This document shows positions 51,324 through 58,773 of a stretch of 64,000 bases of DNA, one piece after another. How positions within the stretch are numbered: the first letter of the stretch is position 1; each line of letters opens with the position of its first letter. Made by a program: the position numbers and the translations under genes. Source of the stretch: Nostoc linckia NIES-25 (GTDB lineage: Bacteria; Cyanobacteriota; Cyanobacteriia; Cyanobacteriales; Nostocaceae); contig NZ_AP018222.1 in NCBI RefSeq assembly GCF_002368035.1, forward strand, positions 5,343,508-5,407,507. The letters run 5' to 3'. A model generated the notes under the pieces. That model was not told the DNA's origin. It saw only the letters and a program-made list of their open reading frames with translations, and searched no databases.

Positions 51324-53642
51324 ATGTTCCCACATAATTTTTTAAGCCAGATGGCTCACGAGCGCGAACTGTCTCCAGAGCAAGAGCAAGTTTTTTTAAT
51401 GCGAATGGGAGACAATGAGAAATATGAACGTATAGCTGAGCATCTGCTTACATCTCCAGATGCGTGTTTGAAGCGGATGGGTCAGATTTATAAAAAGTTT
51501 AATATTGTTGGTAATAGCCGAGGTAAGGAAAATCGGCTGAGAATTTTTCTTATTAAAGAGTTAGAAAAATGGCAGCAATTAGAAGAACAGACAGAGCAAT
51601 TTTCAGTAAATACTCAGCCAGCTAATATTCCCCATCCGGAAGCTGAGCATAATGTTACGCCAGCTAAGCACAAACCCTCAGTTTTGCAAAACTTACCCGC
51701 ACGAGAATGTAGGGCTTTCGTTGGTCGCAGCCAAGAAATTGCCCGACTCATGGAACTTCTAGATTCTCAGCATTCTGCTCATTTAATTAGTGTGGATGGC
51801 ATTGGTGGCGTAGGTAAAACAACTTTAGTAGTTGAGGTAGCTTATCGTTGTTTAGAAGCAAGCCAGCATAGCAATCTTCAGATTGTGAGTACTCCCACTT
51901 TTGAAGCGATTATTTTTACTTCTGCTAAACAGAATTATCTCACCGCAAATGGTTTGCTACCACGATTGACTTTTCAGCGCACTTTGCGGGATATCTGTCG
52001 GGAAATCGCTTACACTCTAGATTTTTTGCAAATTACCAATCTACCTTATCAAGAGCAAATCGAGCTAATTCGGCAGAAACTATCTCAAATCAAAACCTTA
52101 CTAATTGTCGATAATCTAGAAACTATTGAGAATAAACAGGAAGTTCTTTCTTTCCTGTACGATCTACCACCTACTGTCAAAGTTATTGTGACTACTCGCG
52201 AACAAGCTCTGTTTGTACCCATTCGTTTGGATTGTCTTCCTAAAGAACATGGTTTGCGCCTAATTCAACATGAAGCCAAAGAGAAAAATTTAAACTTAAG
52301 TGCTGAACAATCTCAGCTACTTTTTGAAGGAGTGAGCGGAGTCCCTGCTGCCATTATTTACGCTATTGGTCAGATGGCAGCAGGTTACTTACTCCAAGAT
52401 GTGCTGTTACAAATTAAGCAACCCGATGGGGATGTTGCTGGTTTTTGTTTTGCAGGCAGTGTCACTCCGTTGAGAGGTACACCTACCCACTATTTGCTGA
52501 TGACGCTGGCTTTGTTTGTGCAGCCCGTCACCAGAGATACTGTTGCTCAAGTAGCTTTTGACCGAGTGAACCCGATCGCAATATCTCAGGGATTGGCTAA
52601 ATTGCAGCAACTTTCTCTGGTCTATCAGCAACAAGAACGCTACGGTTTACTTGAGCTAACCCGCGAATATGTCTTAGCAGAGTTAGCCGTTCATAATGAG
52701 TTTGCCCAAAAGTTAAGGGAACGATGGGTGAATTGGTATCTGCGATTTTCGGAGGCATACGGAGGCACTAATTGGAAGGAATGGCATCTTGGTCATGGAT
52801 ATTTGGAGGTAGAGTGGGAAAATCTGAGGACTGTTCTGGAATGGTGTATTAGTCGAGCTATGTACTCTGATGTGCGAGCAATGTGGCGACACATCAAAGG
52901 CTATATTCATATCCGAGGGTACTGGGATGAGCGTTTAGATTGGACAGCTTGGTTAATTGAAACTGCCAAACAAGTTGGTGATTGGTCGTTTGCAGTAGAG
53001 GTGATGAGCGATCGCGCTATTACATTGCTGAATATGCGTCAGGCGAGGGAACTACAACAAGCAGAAGCACTTTTAAAAGAAGCTTGGAATTTACGCCACC
53101 ATCAAACCATAACATTTCAGTTAGAGCTAGCAAGAAATATGGTTATCCTGCATATTCATCAGCAACAATTAGCGATCGCTCAAGAGTGGCTCACCAAAGA
53201 ACAAAAACTTTTAGAGCAAGCTTCCTTGTCAGATTTAGAATGCCGAGAACAACAAGTTCATATTCTTTATTATCAAGGACAAATATATTTCAAAAATAAC
53301 AACTATCAACAGGCTCAGGCCATTTTCCAGAAAGCATTAGAACAAGCTCAAGCCTTAGGATGGCAAAGAGCTACCGCAGCTATCCAAAACTGGTTGGCAG
53401 ACATTTCCCTCAAACTAGGGAATATAGACCAAGCAAGAGAAATCTTGACCTTGAGCTTTCCGATGGCAGAAAGACATAAAGATCGGCGTTCTATTGCTTT
53501 TCATAAAGCTACATTTGCCAGACTAGAAAAATTATCAGGGAATTTGGCTCAAGCTCAACGGTGGGCAAAAGAAGCAGCAGAGGTTTTTGATAGTTTAATG
53601 ATGGTACCGGAAGCTCAAGAAATGCGCTCTTTTGCTAGCTGA
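51324..53642 (+). CDS. STAND (NB-ARC) ATPase with N-terminal helical domain and C-terminal TPRs
   Basis: About 772 residues. The N-terminal 80 residues (LSPEQEQVFLMRMGDNEKYERIAEHL and MGQIYKKFNI) form a winged-helix-like domain of the type found at the front of many Nostoc STAND proteins (vMAP-type, by memory). The NTPase has Walker A GIGGVGKTTL (about 160-170), Walker B LLIVDNLE and the sensor TTRE. A winged-helix region and TPR-like repeats (QEWLTKEQKLLEQ, NYQQAQAIFQKALEQAQALG) complete the signal-transduction ATPase plan. Such proteins act as switch-like regulators or in anti-phage defence; no effector domain (TIR, nuclease) is fused here, so the N-terminal domain may be an adaptor or DNA-binding part. 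GTG 51321 and ATG 51324 are adjacent. A distinctive terminator follows. Confidence 0.85.
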   Translation: MFPHNFLSQMAHERELSPEQEQVFLMRMGDNEKYERIAEHLLTSPDACLKRMGQIYKKFNIVGNSRGKENRLRIFLIKELEKWQQLEEQTEQFSVNTQPANIPHPEAEHNVTPAKHKPSVLQNLPARECRAFVGRSQEIARLMELLDSQHSAHLISVDGIGGVGKTTLVVEVAYRCLEASQHSNLQIVSTPTFEAIIFTSAKQNYLTANGLLPRLTFQRTLRDICREIAYTLDFLQITNLPYQEQIELIRQKLSQIKTLLIVDNLETIENKQEVLSFLYDLPPTVKVIVTTREQALFVPIRLDCLPKEHGLRLIQHEAKEKNLNLSAEQSQLLFEGVSGVPAAIIYAIGQMAAGYLLQDVLLQIKQPDGDVAGFCFAGSVTPLRGTPTHYLLMTLALFVQPVTRDTVAQVAFDRVNPIAISQGLAKLQQLSLVYQQQERYGLLELTREYVLAELAVHNEFAQKLRERWVNWYLRFSEAYGGTNWKEWHLGHGYLEVEWENLRTVLEWCISRAMYSDVRAMWRHIKGYIHIRGYWDERLDWTAWLIETAKQVGDWSFAVEVMSDRAITLLNMRQARELQQAEALLKEAWNLRHHQTITFQLELARNMVILHIHQQQLAIAQEWLTKEQKLLEQASLSDLECREQQVHILYYQGQIYFKNNNYQQAQAIFQKALEQAQALGWQRATAAIQNWLADISLKLGNIDQAREILTLSFPMAERHKDRRSIAFHKATFARLEKLSGNLAQAQRWAKEAAEVFDSLMMVPEAQEMRSFAS

Positions 53643-53735
53643 CTTTTCACAGGATAATCTAGCTGACTTTTCACAGGATAATATTGTTTGCAAACCATCT
53701 CTGTTCCTTACCTCCTGTGAAAAGTCTGTTTTTTT
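53640..53735 (+). terminator. Terminator with a duplicated left arm after the STAND gene
   Basis: GACTTTTCACAGGA occurs twice (53641-53654 and 53665-53678) and its complement TCCTGTGAAAAGTC once (53713-53726), followed by TGTTTTTTTAATT. Either left arm can pair with the single right arm, a 14-bp stem before a T-run, so this is a strong rho-independent terminator with two alternative hairpins. The first arm starts at the stop codon. Confidence 0.75.
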
Positions 53736-54231
53736 AATTAATAGTCAATAGTTGGTTTTTTGGTAAGGTAAGACAGGCACTGCTTTGTCTTGAAAGGCTG
53801 GAGCACATGGGCAAAGTCTCATAAGATGTAGTCTGATTTATATTTTTACAAATACCTAATTGAATAACTTTATTAAACAAAGCTTGAGTTAGAACAAAAC
53901 CTATGTCTTGATTTTGGCGCTTAGAGTCGTTATTACTACCTATAGGAGAACGATGATGTAAAATATAGCCATATAAATTATGGCAATCCTGAATGTATTG
54001 ATAGGTGTCTAGTAAAATATGCGTGTGCCAAACTCCATCAACTTCTTTAGTGGGAATCAGTTCCATATTGGGAAAAAGGAAGTGAAGGCACAAGAACATT
54101 TTGTAATCTGCGATCGCCACTTCTGTTTGTTGGGCTGTCCAGGCATACCCATTTTCTGATGACATCAGTTGGTCTGCGATCGGTTTCCAGTCAAGTTTAT
54201 TCACTTTATTTAAAAAAGTGACAATCTTCAT
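53734..54231 (-). CDS. Glycine-rich-domain-like (DUF1399-type) small protein
   Basis: 165 residues. The core MKIVTFLNKVNKLDWKPIAD, then MFLCLHFLFPN and EVDGVWHTHILLDTYQYIQDC is the conserved part of the GRDP-like (DUF1399) family, in which the WHxHIL motif recurs. The C-terminal third (SIGSNND onwards) is low in family signal and Ser/Thr-rich. Function unknown; no catalytic residues can be claimed. AGAGG about 10 nt upstream of the ATG supports the start. Its 3' end converges on the terminator of the STAND gene. Similar short proteins in Nostoc often lie near secondary-metabolite or stress genes; I draw no conclusion here. Confidence 0.7.
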   Translation of the reverse strand: MKIVTFLNKVNKLDWKPIADQLMSSENGYAWTAQQTEVAIADYKMFLCLHFLFPNMELIPTKEVDGVWHTHILLDTYQYIQDCHNLYGYILHHRSPIGSNNDSKRQNQDIGFVLTQALFNKVIQLGICKNINQTTSYETLPMCSSLSRQSSACLTLPKNQLLTIN

Positions 54232-54436
54232 AGTTTTTGTGCCTCTAACGGAATTAATAAATTTGCAAGAAATCTTGATTGTTCAACTTCAACAATCAAA
54301 CCTCTATTTATTTATCAATCTCTCATGAGATTATTATGTAAATAAGAAGGCAGTTCTTAGTGGAGGAAAACTGCCCATACTCTAGAACTGCCGCGATCGC
54401 TAGCTTTTCTTGCGGTTTAAGACAAGAACACCAAAT

Positions 54437-54503
54437 TAAAAATTTGGTGGCTCTTCCGATTGAGGGGTCACCAATCCCCAATTGAGGTAAAATCCCCTGC
54501 CTC
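54437..54503. repeat. Interspersed repeat (TTTGGTGGCTC ... GGTCACCAATCCCCAAT)
   Basis: Shares AATTTGGTGGCT, GGGGTCACCAATCCCCAA and GAGGTAAAA..CC in the same order with 58517-58590, each followed by CTGCCTCC-type heptamers. Confidence 0.7.
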
Positions 54504-54676
54504 CTTCAATTTTTGGAAGTCCCAAAAACAATGACTTAGTGACGCTGTTTCCACCAGATGGCCACAGCGCTTTATTACCTAGACAGTTGGTATTGGTGAA
54601 TGCGATGGAATTTGCAACGCTAAGGGTGAACAGAAATTCTTTCAAGAAACATCGGGAAAGGGCTTGAATATAGGTT

Positions 54677-54795
54677 AGGACTTACGCAATATGTGATTGA
54701 AAACCTTATTCTTGCGTAGCGGTAATTCATGTAGACGCGGAGCGGCTTCCCGCAGGGTATTACCGCTACTTTCGTTATCTTTTGCGTAAGTCCTG
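54677..54795. repeat. Palindromic element with AGGACTTACGCAA ends, copy 2
   Basis: 119 bp; same family as 24343-24435 and 62714-62808, but longer because the central palindrome is interrupted by TAGACGCGGAGCGGCTTCCC and a few more bases, another repeat. Ends AGGACTTACGCAATATGTGA / TTTTGCGTAAGTCCTG. Confidence 0.88.
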
Positions 54796-54894
54796 TAGGT
54801 GTTTATAGCATTTCTCATTCTGGAGAGGTACAAGGTAGGGGCACATAGCTATCATTGGTGTCAACTTAAGCTCAAACTCATGCCCCACAATCGT

Positions 54895-54972
54895 TTTACC
54901 CCACCCCCCAACCGCTCCCCTTAGTAAGGGGAGGGGCGGTTTTGTCTAAAGCCAAAACCGGGGTGGGGTAAC
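54895..54972. repeat. CCCCACCCC...CTCCCCTTAGTAAGGGGAG...GGGGTGGGG palindromic element
   Basis: The same G+C-rich core that occupies several MITE-like elements in the window (38612, 38762, 41035). Here it is without recognisable shared outer ends. Confidence 0.65.
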
Positions 54973-55231
54973 GCGGATCTTAATGGTAAGTGAGAGAACT
55001 GAATATCACATATTTATAAGGGTTTGACGCTAAGTTGACATTAATGCATAGTTATGCTACCCTACGAATTTCTGTATGTCATGTGATTGGGAACCGCTAT
55101 ATTTTATTCGTAGGGGGTGGTGTACCGCCAGTGCAATGGCTCCTAAGGGAGACGTTGGAGCTTGCTTTCCCATAGGGCTACAGTAAGAATAAGAGTTTTA
55201 GAGAGTTTTTGCGTAAGTCCTACAATTTAAA

Positions 55232-55540
55232 CTAACTATCTTCTTGCCTAAATAATTCCACTAAGCCAACAGTACCTACAAAAAAAGTATAAATACCATA
55301 TTGAAATGGCAGTTTACTTTTTGAGCCGGAATAAATAGCTGCTATTATTCCTTCAAATAGATGAACTATTAGCGCAAACCTGGCTATGCCAAAAATAGGA
55401 GTGAGATTATTAGGAATTTCATTAATATCTAATACCCCCAAAATTTTGCCTAATTCTAATCCTAATGCGCTAGCGATCAAAACGATAGATACAATTTTTA
55501 TAAACCCAGCTATCTTTTGTCCGATCTCACTTAGACTCAT
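55232..55540 (-). CDS. Small membrane protein, function unknown
   Basis: 102 residues. Three hydrophobic segments (about 10-32, 44-66, 76-95) with short polar loops. ATG 55540 is used; the frame begins two codons earlier at a TTG. The pattern resembles small conserved cyanobacterial membrane proteins, but I recognise no family. Its 3' end abuts a half copy of the ACTTACGCAA element (55208-55223), so the element may have supplied or shifted its terminator. The DNA upstream has no operon partner. Confidence 0.62.
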   Translation of the reverse strand: MSLSEIGQKIAGFIKIVSIVLIASALGLELGKILGVLDINEIPNNLTPIFGIARFALIVHLFEGIIAAIYSGSKSKLPFQYGIYTFFVGTVGLVELFRQEDS

Positions 55541-55978
55541 GCTCAAATTCAGATAATTTTTGGTTGACTCGACTTTGATTGTAACTGAAGATTATCCATC
55601 ACTGAAGACGAGAGGAAGACCAGACTAAGTAAAGAGCAATAGTAAGTAGTTCTGAGGTGGATGCAACACACGATCGGTAGTAAAGCTAGCTGTGCTACCC
55701 TACTTAACGCAATCAAAAATTCAAAAAACAAAAATGTGTAGTATTATACAATAAACTAGAAAAAAGTGTTATAGGCTTGTAAAGCCCTTTACTTTTTTAC
55801 TTTTGGCGAAACTTCACCGCCAAAAAAGCACCAGAGCGATAGGGAATTATCTGCGATCGAGGGCGATTGATACCCATCAAACGTAAACCTTGTCAAGTTG
55901 AACAAATTCCTGTCAGCAGCATAGGTGGTTTCCTACGCCCTGGTTATTTACTAATTTTTATTAATTTTTTAGTGTAAT
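55541..55978. other. Intergenic DNA before the nested element, no gene seen
   Basis: AT-rich, with short hairpins such as TTTTGGCGAAAC...CGCCAAAA at 55801-55828. A 60-codon minus-strand frame at 55549-55731 is unsupported. Confidence 0.45.
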
Positions 55979-56295
55979 TATAGAAGTCCGATTTGATTTG
56001 GTGAAAAAATCTCAGTATCTGTAGTGGCGTGACAAGACTAAATTGTTGCAATAGATTTTATTGTGGGATGGGTGTCCTCACCCGTCCGGGCGGGCAGGAT
56101 GCCCACCCTACAAGAGTTTCCTAATGCACTATTTTAGTCTTGTCACGCTACTACTGGCGTGACAAGGCTAAAATAGTGCATTAGGAAATGGGCTTTAAAC
56201 TTTATAAATTCGATGTTTTTAACGCTAATCTATTGCAACATTTTAGCCTTGTCACGCTACTACGTATATTTCAAAAATCAAATATGAGTCCTATA
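55979..56295. repeat. Nested element: outer family of 3844-4114 with two inverted inner copies
   Basis: The outer ends match the element at 3844-4114 (AGTCCGATTTGATTT ... AAAATCAAATATGAGTCC). Inside are two copies of a second element in opposite orientation: 56024-56151 (GGCGTGACAAGACTAAA ... TTTAGTCTTGTCACG) and 56155-56260 (GGCGTGACAAGGCTAAA ... TTTAGCCTTGTCACG). The left inner flank TTGCAATAGATT reappears inverted at the far right as AATCTATTGCAA. The first inner copy carries a third insertion (GGGTGTCCTCACCCGTCC, about 56070-56110). Confidence 0.85.
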
Positions 56296-56394
56296 TCAGG
56301 TTCCCTGTTCTCTGTTCCATTAAAAGGGCTAATGTTACTTTTTCCATAGAATTGGGATTAATAGGGTGATAATTTTCTTGTTTTACCCAAAACT

Positions 56395-56979
56395 ATGCAG
56401 TATCCTCTGGAACTCACCTTTAAACTCTGGGCATTTGCACCACAAATGTCTGTTGTTGATGGTCAAGGGACTTTGGCTTTCTATGTCAAACAGAAACTCT
56501 TCAAGCTCAAGGAAGCAATTACAATCTTTGCTGATGCTGAGCAAACTCGTCCTAGATATTACATCAAAGCAGATCGCATTATTGACTTCTCAGCACGCTA
56601 TGACTTTACGGATAGCAACGGTACTTACATTGGTTCAGTAAAACGACGCGGATTAAAATCTCTTTGGCGTGCGCGTTATGACATTTTTGATGGCGACACG
56701 AGTACTTTGAACATCCAGGAGAAAAATCCGTGGGTGAAAATTGCTGATGCCCTCTTCGCAGAAATCCCAGTTGTGGGCATATTCACTGGTTATGTTTTTA
56801 ATCCTGTCTACTTAGTCAGCCGAGATGATGGTACGGTTGTGATGCGTTTGGAGAAAATTCCCACTTTCCTTTCCAGAAAATTTATCATCAAAGCTGTGGA
56901 TGAACTGAGCGATCGCCAAGAGCAGCAAATTTTGTTAAGTTTGATGATGATGCTACTGCTAGAACGAAATCGTGGCTAA
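56395..56979 (+). CDS. LURP-one-related (tubby C-terminal-like) protein
   Basis: 194 residues of the LOR/DUF567 family: repeated beta-strands around one central helix. Visible family blocks are FKLWAFAPQMSVVDGQGTLAFYVKQKLFKLKEAI, here read in pieces, then DFSARYDFTDSNGTYIGSVKRRG and the hydrophobic helix segment near residues 118-140 (IPVVGIFTGYVFNPVYLV). The fold resembles phospholipid scramblase and tubby C-terminal domains; the bacterial function is unknown, possibly lipid binding. The C-terminus is hydrophobic (LLSLMMMLLLE). It is a single gene between the nested repeat and the convergent amidase gene; ATG 56395. Confidence 0.8.
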   Translation: MQYPLELTFKLWAFAPQMSVVDGQGTLAFYVKQKLFKLKEAITIFADAEQTRPRYYIKADRIIDFSARYDFTDSNGTYIGSVKRRGLKSLWRARYDIFDGDTSTLNIQEKNPWVKIADALFAEIPVVGIFTGYVFNPVYLVSRDDGTVVMRLEKIPTFLSRKFIIKAVDELSDRQEQQILLSLMMMLLLERNRG

Positions 56980-57115
56980 TCCGACTAAAGGCTGAAGCAT
57001 GAAGTATGAAGTATGAACTACAAAACATCAAGTCTTATTTGTGTTTCATTTATTATTGATAGCCTTGTGTCTGCTGTCTTCATTCTTCATACTTTAAACT
57101 TCAAACAGCTTTAGT

Positions 57116-58057
57116 CTAACCAATCAATTTCTGCCAACTAGCAGGCCCAACAATGCCATCGGCATCCAAACCATTTTGCTTTTGAAAGTTCTTGATTGCA
57201 GCCTCAGTTTGCGGCCCGTAAACGCCATCAATTTCAACACCTATACGGTATTGCAAGTATCTGATAACTTCACCTCCAGCATGGTTTAGTCGGATGATTC
57301 GTTTTGCCAAAATTACATTTATGGCATTCCATGTTCTTGCATCAGCAGTTCCAGTCGGCTGCAACCCGACAATAGTTTGAAATTTTTCTGTGGCAGATTT
57401 TGTATTCGAGCCGTTTATGCCATCTTCCACTAAAGCGTTACCATTTTTATCGGTTATTTTGAACCGATTTAAGGTTTGTTGCAGTCTCTTAATAGTGGTA
57501 TCTATATTGTCTTCTTCGTCTGGTACTGGGGGAACTGGGTTAGTTGGCACTTTACCAGTTAAACCTTTGACGATCGCATTTGCCATTGCTTCTGGATTAT
57601 AAAGATTCATATCTTTTGCCGAATCAATAAAGCAACCTTCTACCAGAATCGCCGGCATATCCGTATTCTTGAGGACAAACAAGTGGGAACCACTCTTAAC
57701 ACCACGATTAAAAAATCCCAATTTCACAATTTCATCTAATACAGGTTTGGCGATTTTTCTACCTGCATCGCTAGTAGCAAATACTTCTGTGCCATTAGCT
57801 TGTCCGTTGAAAGAATTAAAATGAATTGAGACATAAACATCTACTCTACTGCCATTCGCTGTAGCACATCTTTTGGATAGAGATTCTCTTACTGTACTTG
57901 CACTACTTGGCTTACATACTACAACTTCATGCCCTAAAGCTCTTAACTTGGTTATAACTCTATTACCAACATCCAGAGTTAAATTATCCTCAATTTTGAT
58001 TCCTCTAGCTCCCGTATCTGGTGGACAATTGTGCCCGCTATCAATTCCAAATTTCAT
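57116..58057 (-). CDS. N-acetylmuramoyl-L-alanine amidase with two peptidoglycan-binding domains
   Basis: 313 residues. An Amidase_3 zinc domain (about 1-170) has the first ligand in IDSGHNC, the second acidic ligand in KIEDN, the third in SIHFNS and the catalytic Glu in ILVEGCF. Two PG_binding_1 domains follow: NRFKITDKNG...EDGINGSNTKSATEKFQ and GVEIDGVYGPQTEAAIKNFQ. There is no signal peptide and no membrane segment, unlike AmiC-type enzymes, so the route to the cell wall is unclear; such leaderless amidases can act in lysis or be carried by phage-derived modules. GAGGATGGA before ATG 58057 supports the start. It converges with the LURP-one-like gene. Confidence 0.92.
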   Translation of the reverse strand: MKFGIDSGHNCPPDTGARGIKIEDNLTLDVGNRVITKLRALGHEVVVCKPSSASTVRESLSKRCATANGSRVDVYVSIHFNSFNGQANGTEVFATSDAGRKIAKPVLDEIVKLGFFNRGVKSGSHLFVLKNTDMPAILVEGCFIDSAKDMNLYNPEAMANAIVKGLTGKVPTNPVPPVPDEEDNIDTTIKRLQQTLNRFKITDKNGNALVEDGINGSNTKSATEKFQTIVGLQPTGTADARTWNAINVILAKRIIRLNHAGGEVIRYLQYRIGVEIDGVYGPQTEAAIKNFQKQNGLDADGIVGPASWQKLIG

Positions 58058-58390
58058 GATTCCATCCTCAAGTGACTTCTTCTTACACTAGTCCAAAACT
58101 CTTAAAATTATAAAGAAAAAAATTTATTTATACTTATTTGTAAAGTATTTTTTGACAACGATCGCATTATTTTAAGCATTAGTACGCTAGCAAAAAAATT
58201 TATTTTTATGCCAAGTAGAATCAGAAATTTTTTGGGGGTAAAATTTAGCGGTCGCACAAAGAAAAATTGCTACAAAAAACACAACCCTCATAATTTATCA
58301 AAATCGAGAATAACCGAGTAATTCTTGCAATAAAATTAAATGCAGCAATTACCCCCATTATTCAGATAATAACGCTTGGTAAAAGTAGAA

Positions 58391-58465
58391 AGCCATGTTG
58401 AAGGAGGCAGGGGGCAGGGGGTAGGAGGCAGGAGGCAGGAGGTAGGAGGTAGGAGGTAGGAGGAA
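58391..58465. repeat. GGAGGCA/GGAGGTA heptamer run
   Basis: About ten tandem 7-bp units upstream of chlH. Confidence 0.8.
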
Positions 58466-58516
58466 AACTGCCCTGTGCTTCCTGCCGCGACCATAGGGGG
58501 CAAGGGTTAAAGACCC

Positions 58517-58590
58517 CTACCAAATTTTCAATTTGGTGGCTGCCCGTTCAGGGGGGGTCACCAATCCCCAATCGAGGTAAAACCTCCTGC
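58517..58590. repeat. Interspersed repeat, second copy of the 54437 family
   Basis: CAATTTGGTGGCTGCCCGTT, GGGTCACCAATCCCCAATCG and AGGTAAAACCTCCTGCC in the same order as at 54437-54503. Confidence 0.7.
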
Positions 58591-58773
58591 CTCCTGCCTT
58601 CTATGATAAATTTTATACTTTTGTAATAGTTATAGACTCAAGACTTACGCACAAAGGTTATGTGTTGAGGCTTGCCAGAATTCTACTAATCCGAACCTGT
58701 CGGTAGATATTTAACAATCAGCTTGAAAGCACGTTTAAAATTTAAGTAAAGAAATATTTCGTAACTTACGGGC

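Larger units (their letters stand above)
54232..55231. other. 1-kb repeat-rich intergenic region
   Basis: It holds a repeat at 54437-54503 shared with 58517-58590, the ACTTACGCAA element (54677-54795), a CCCCACCCC / GGGGTGGGG element (54895-54972) and a lone element end (TTTTGCGTAAGTCCTAC, 55208-55223) that runs up to the next gene. The 69-codon frame over 54436-54645 is not considered a gene. Confidence 0.65.
58058..58773. other. Leader region of chlH with heptamer repeats
   Basis: 58391-58465 is a run of GGAGGCA/GGAGGTA heptamers; 58517-58590 is the interspersed repeat also found at 54437-54503. A lone AAGACTTACGCACAAAGG at 58639 resembles one end of the ACTTACGCAA element. The chlH promoter probably lies after 58600. 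Confidence 0.6.

Noticed and set aside
54436..54645. 69-codon frame
   Set aside because: Half of it is the interspersed repeat also found at 58517; no independent support.
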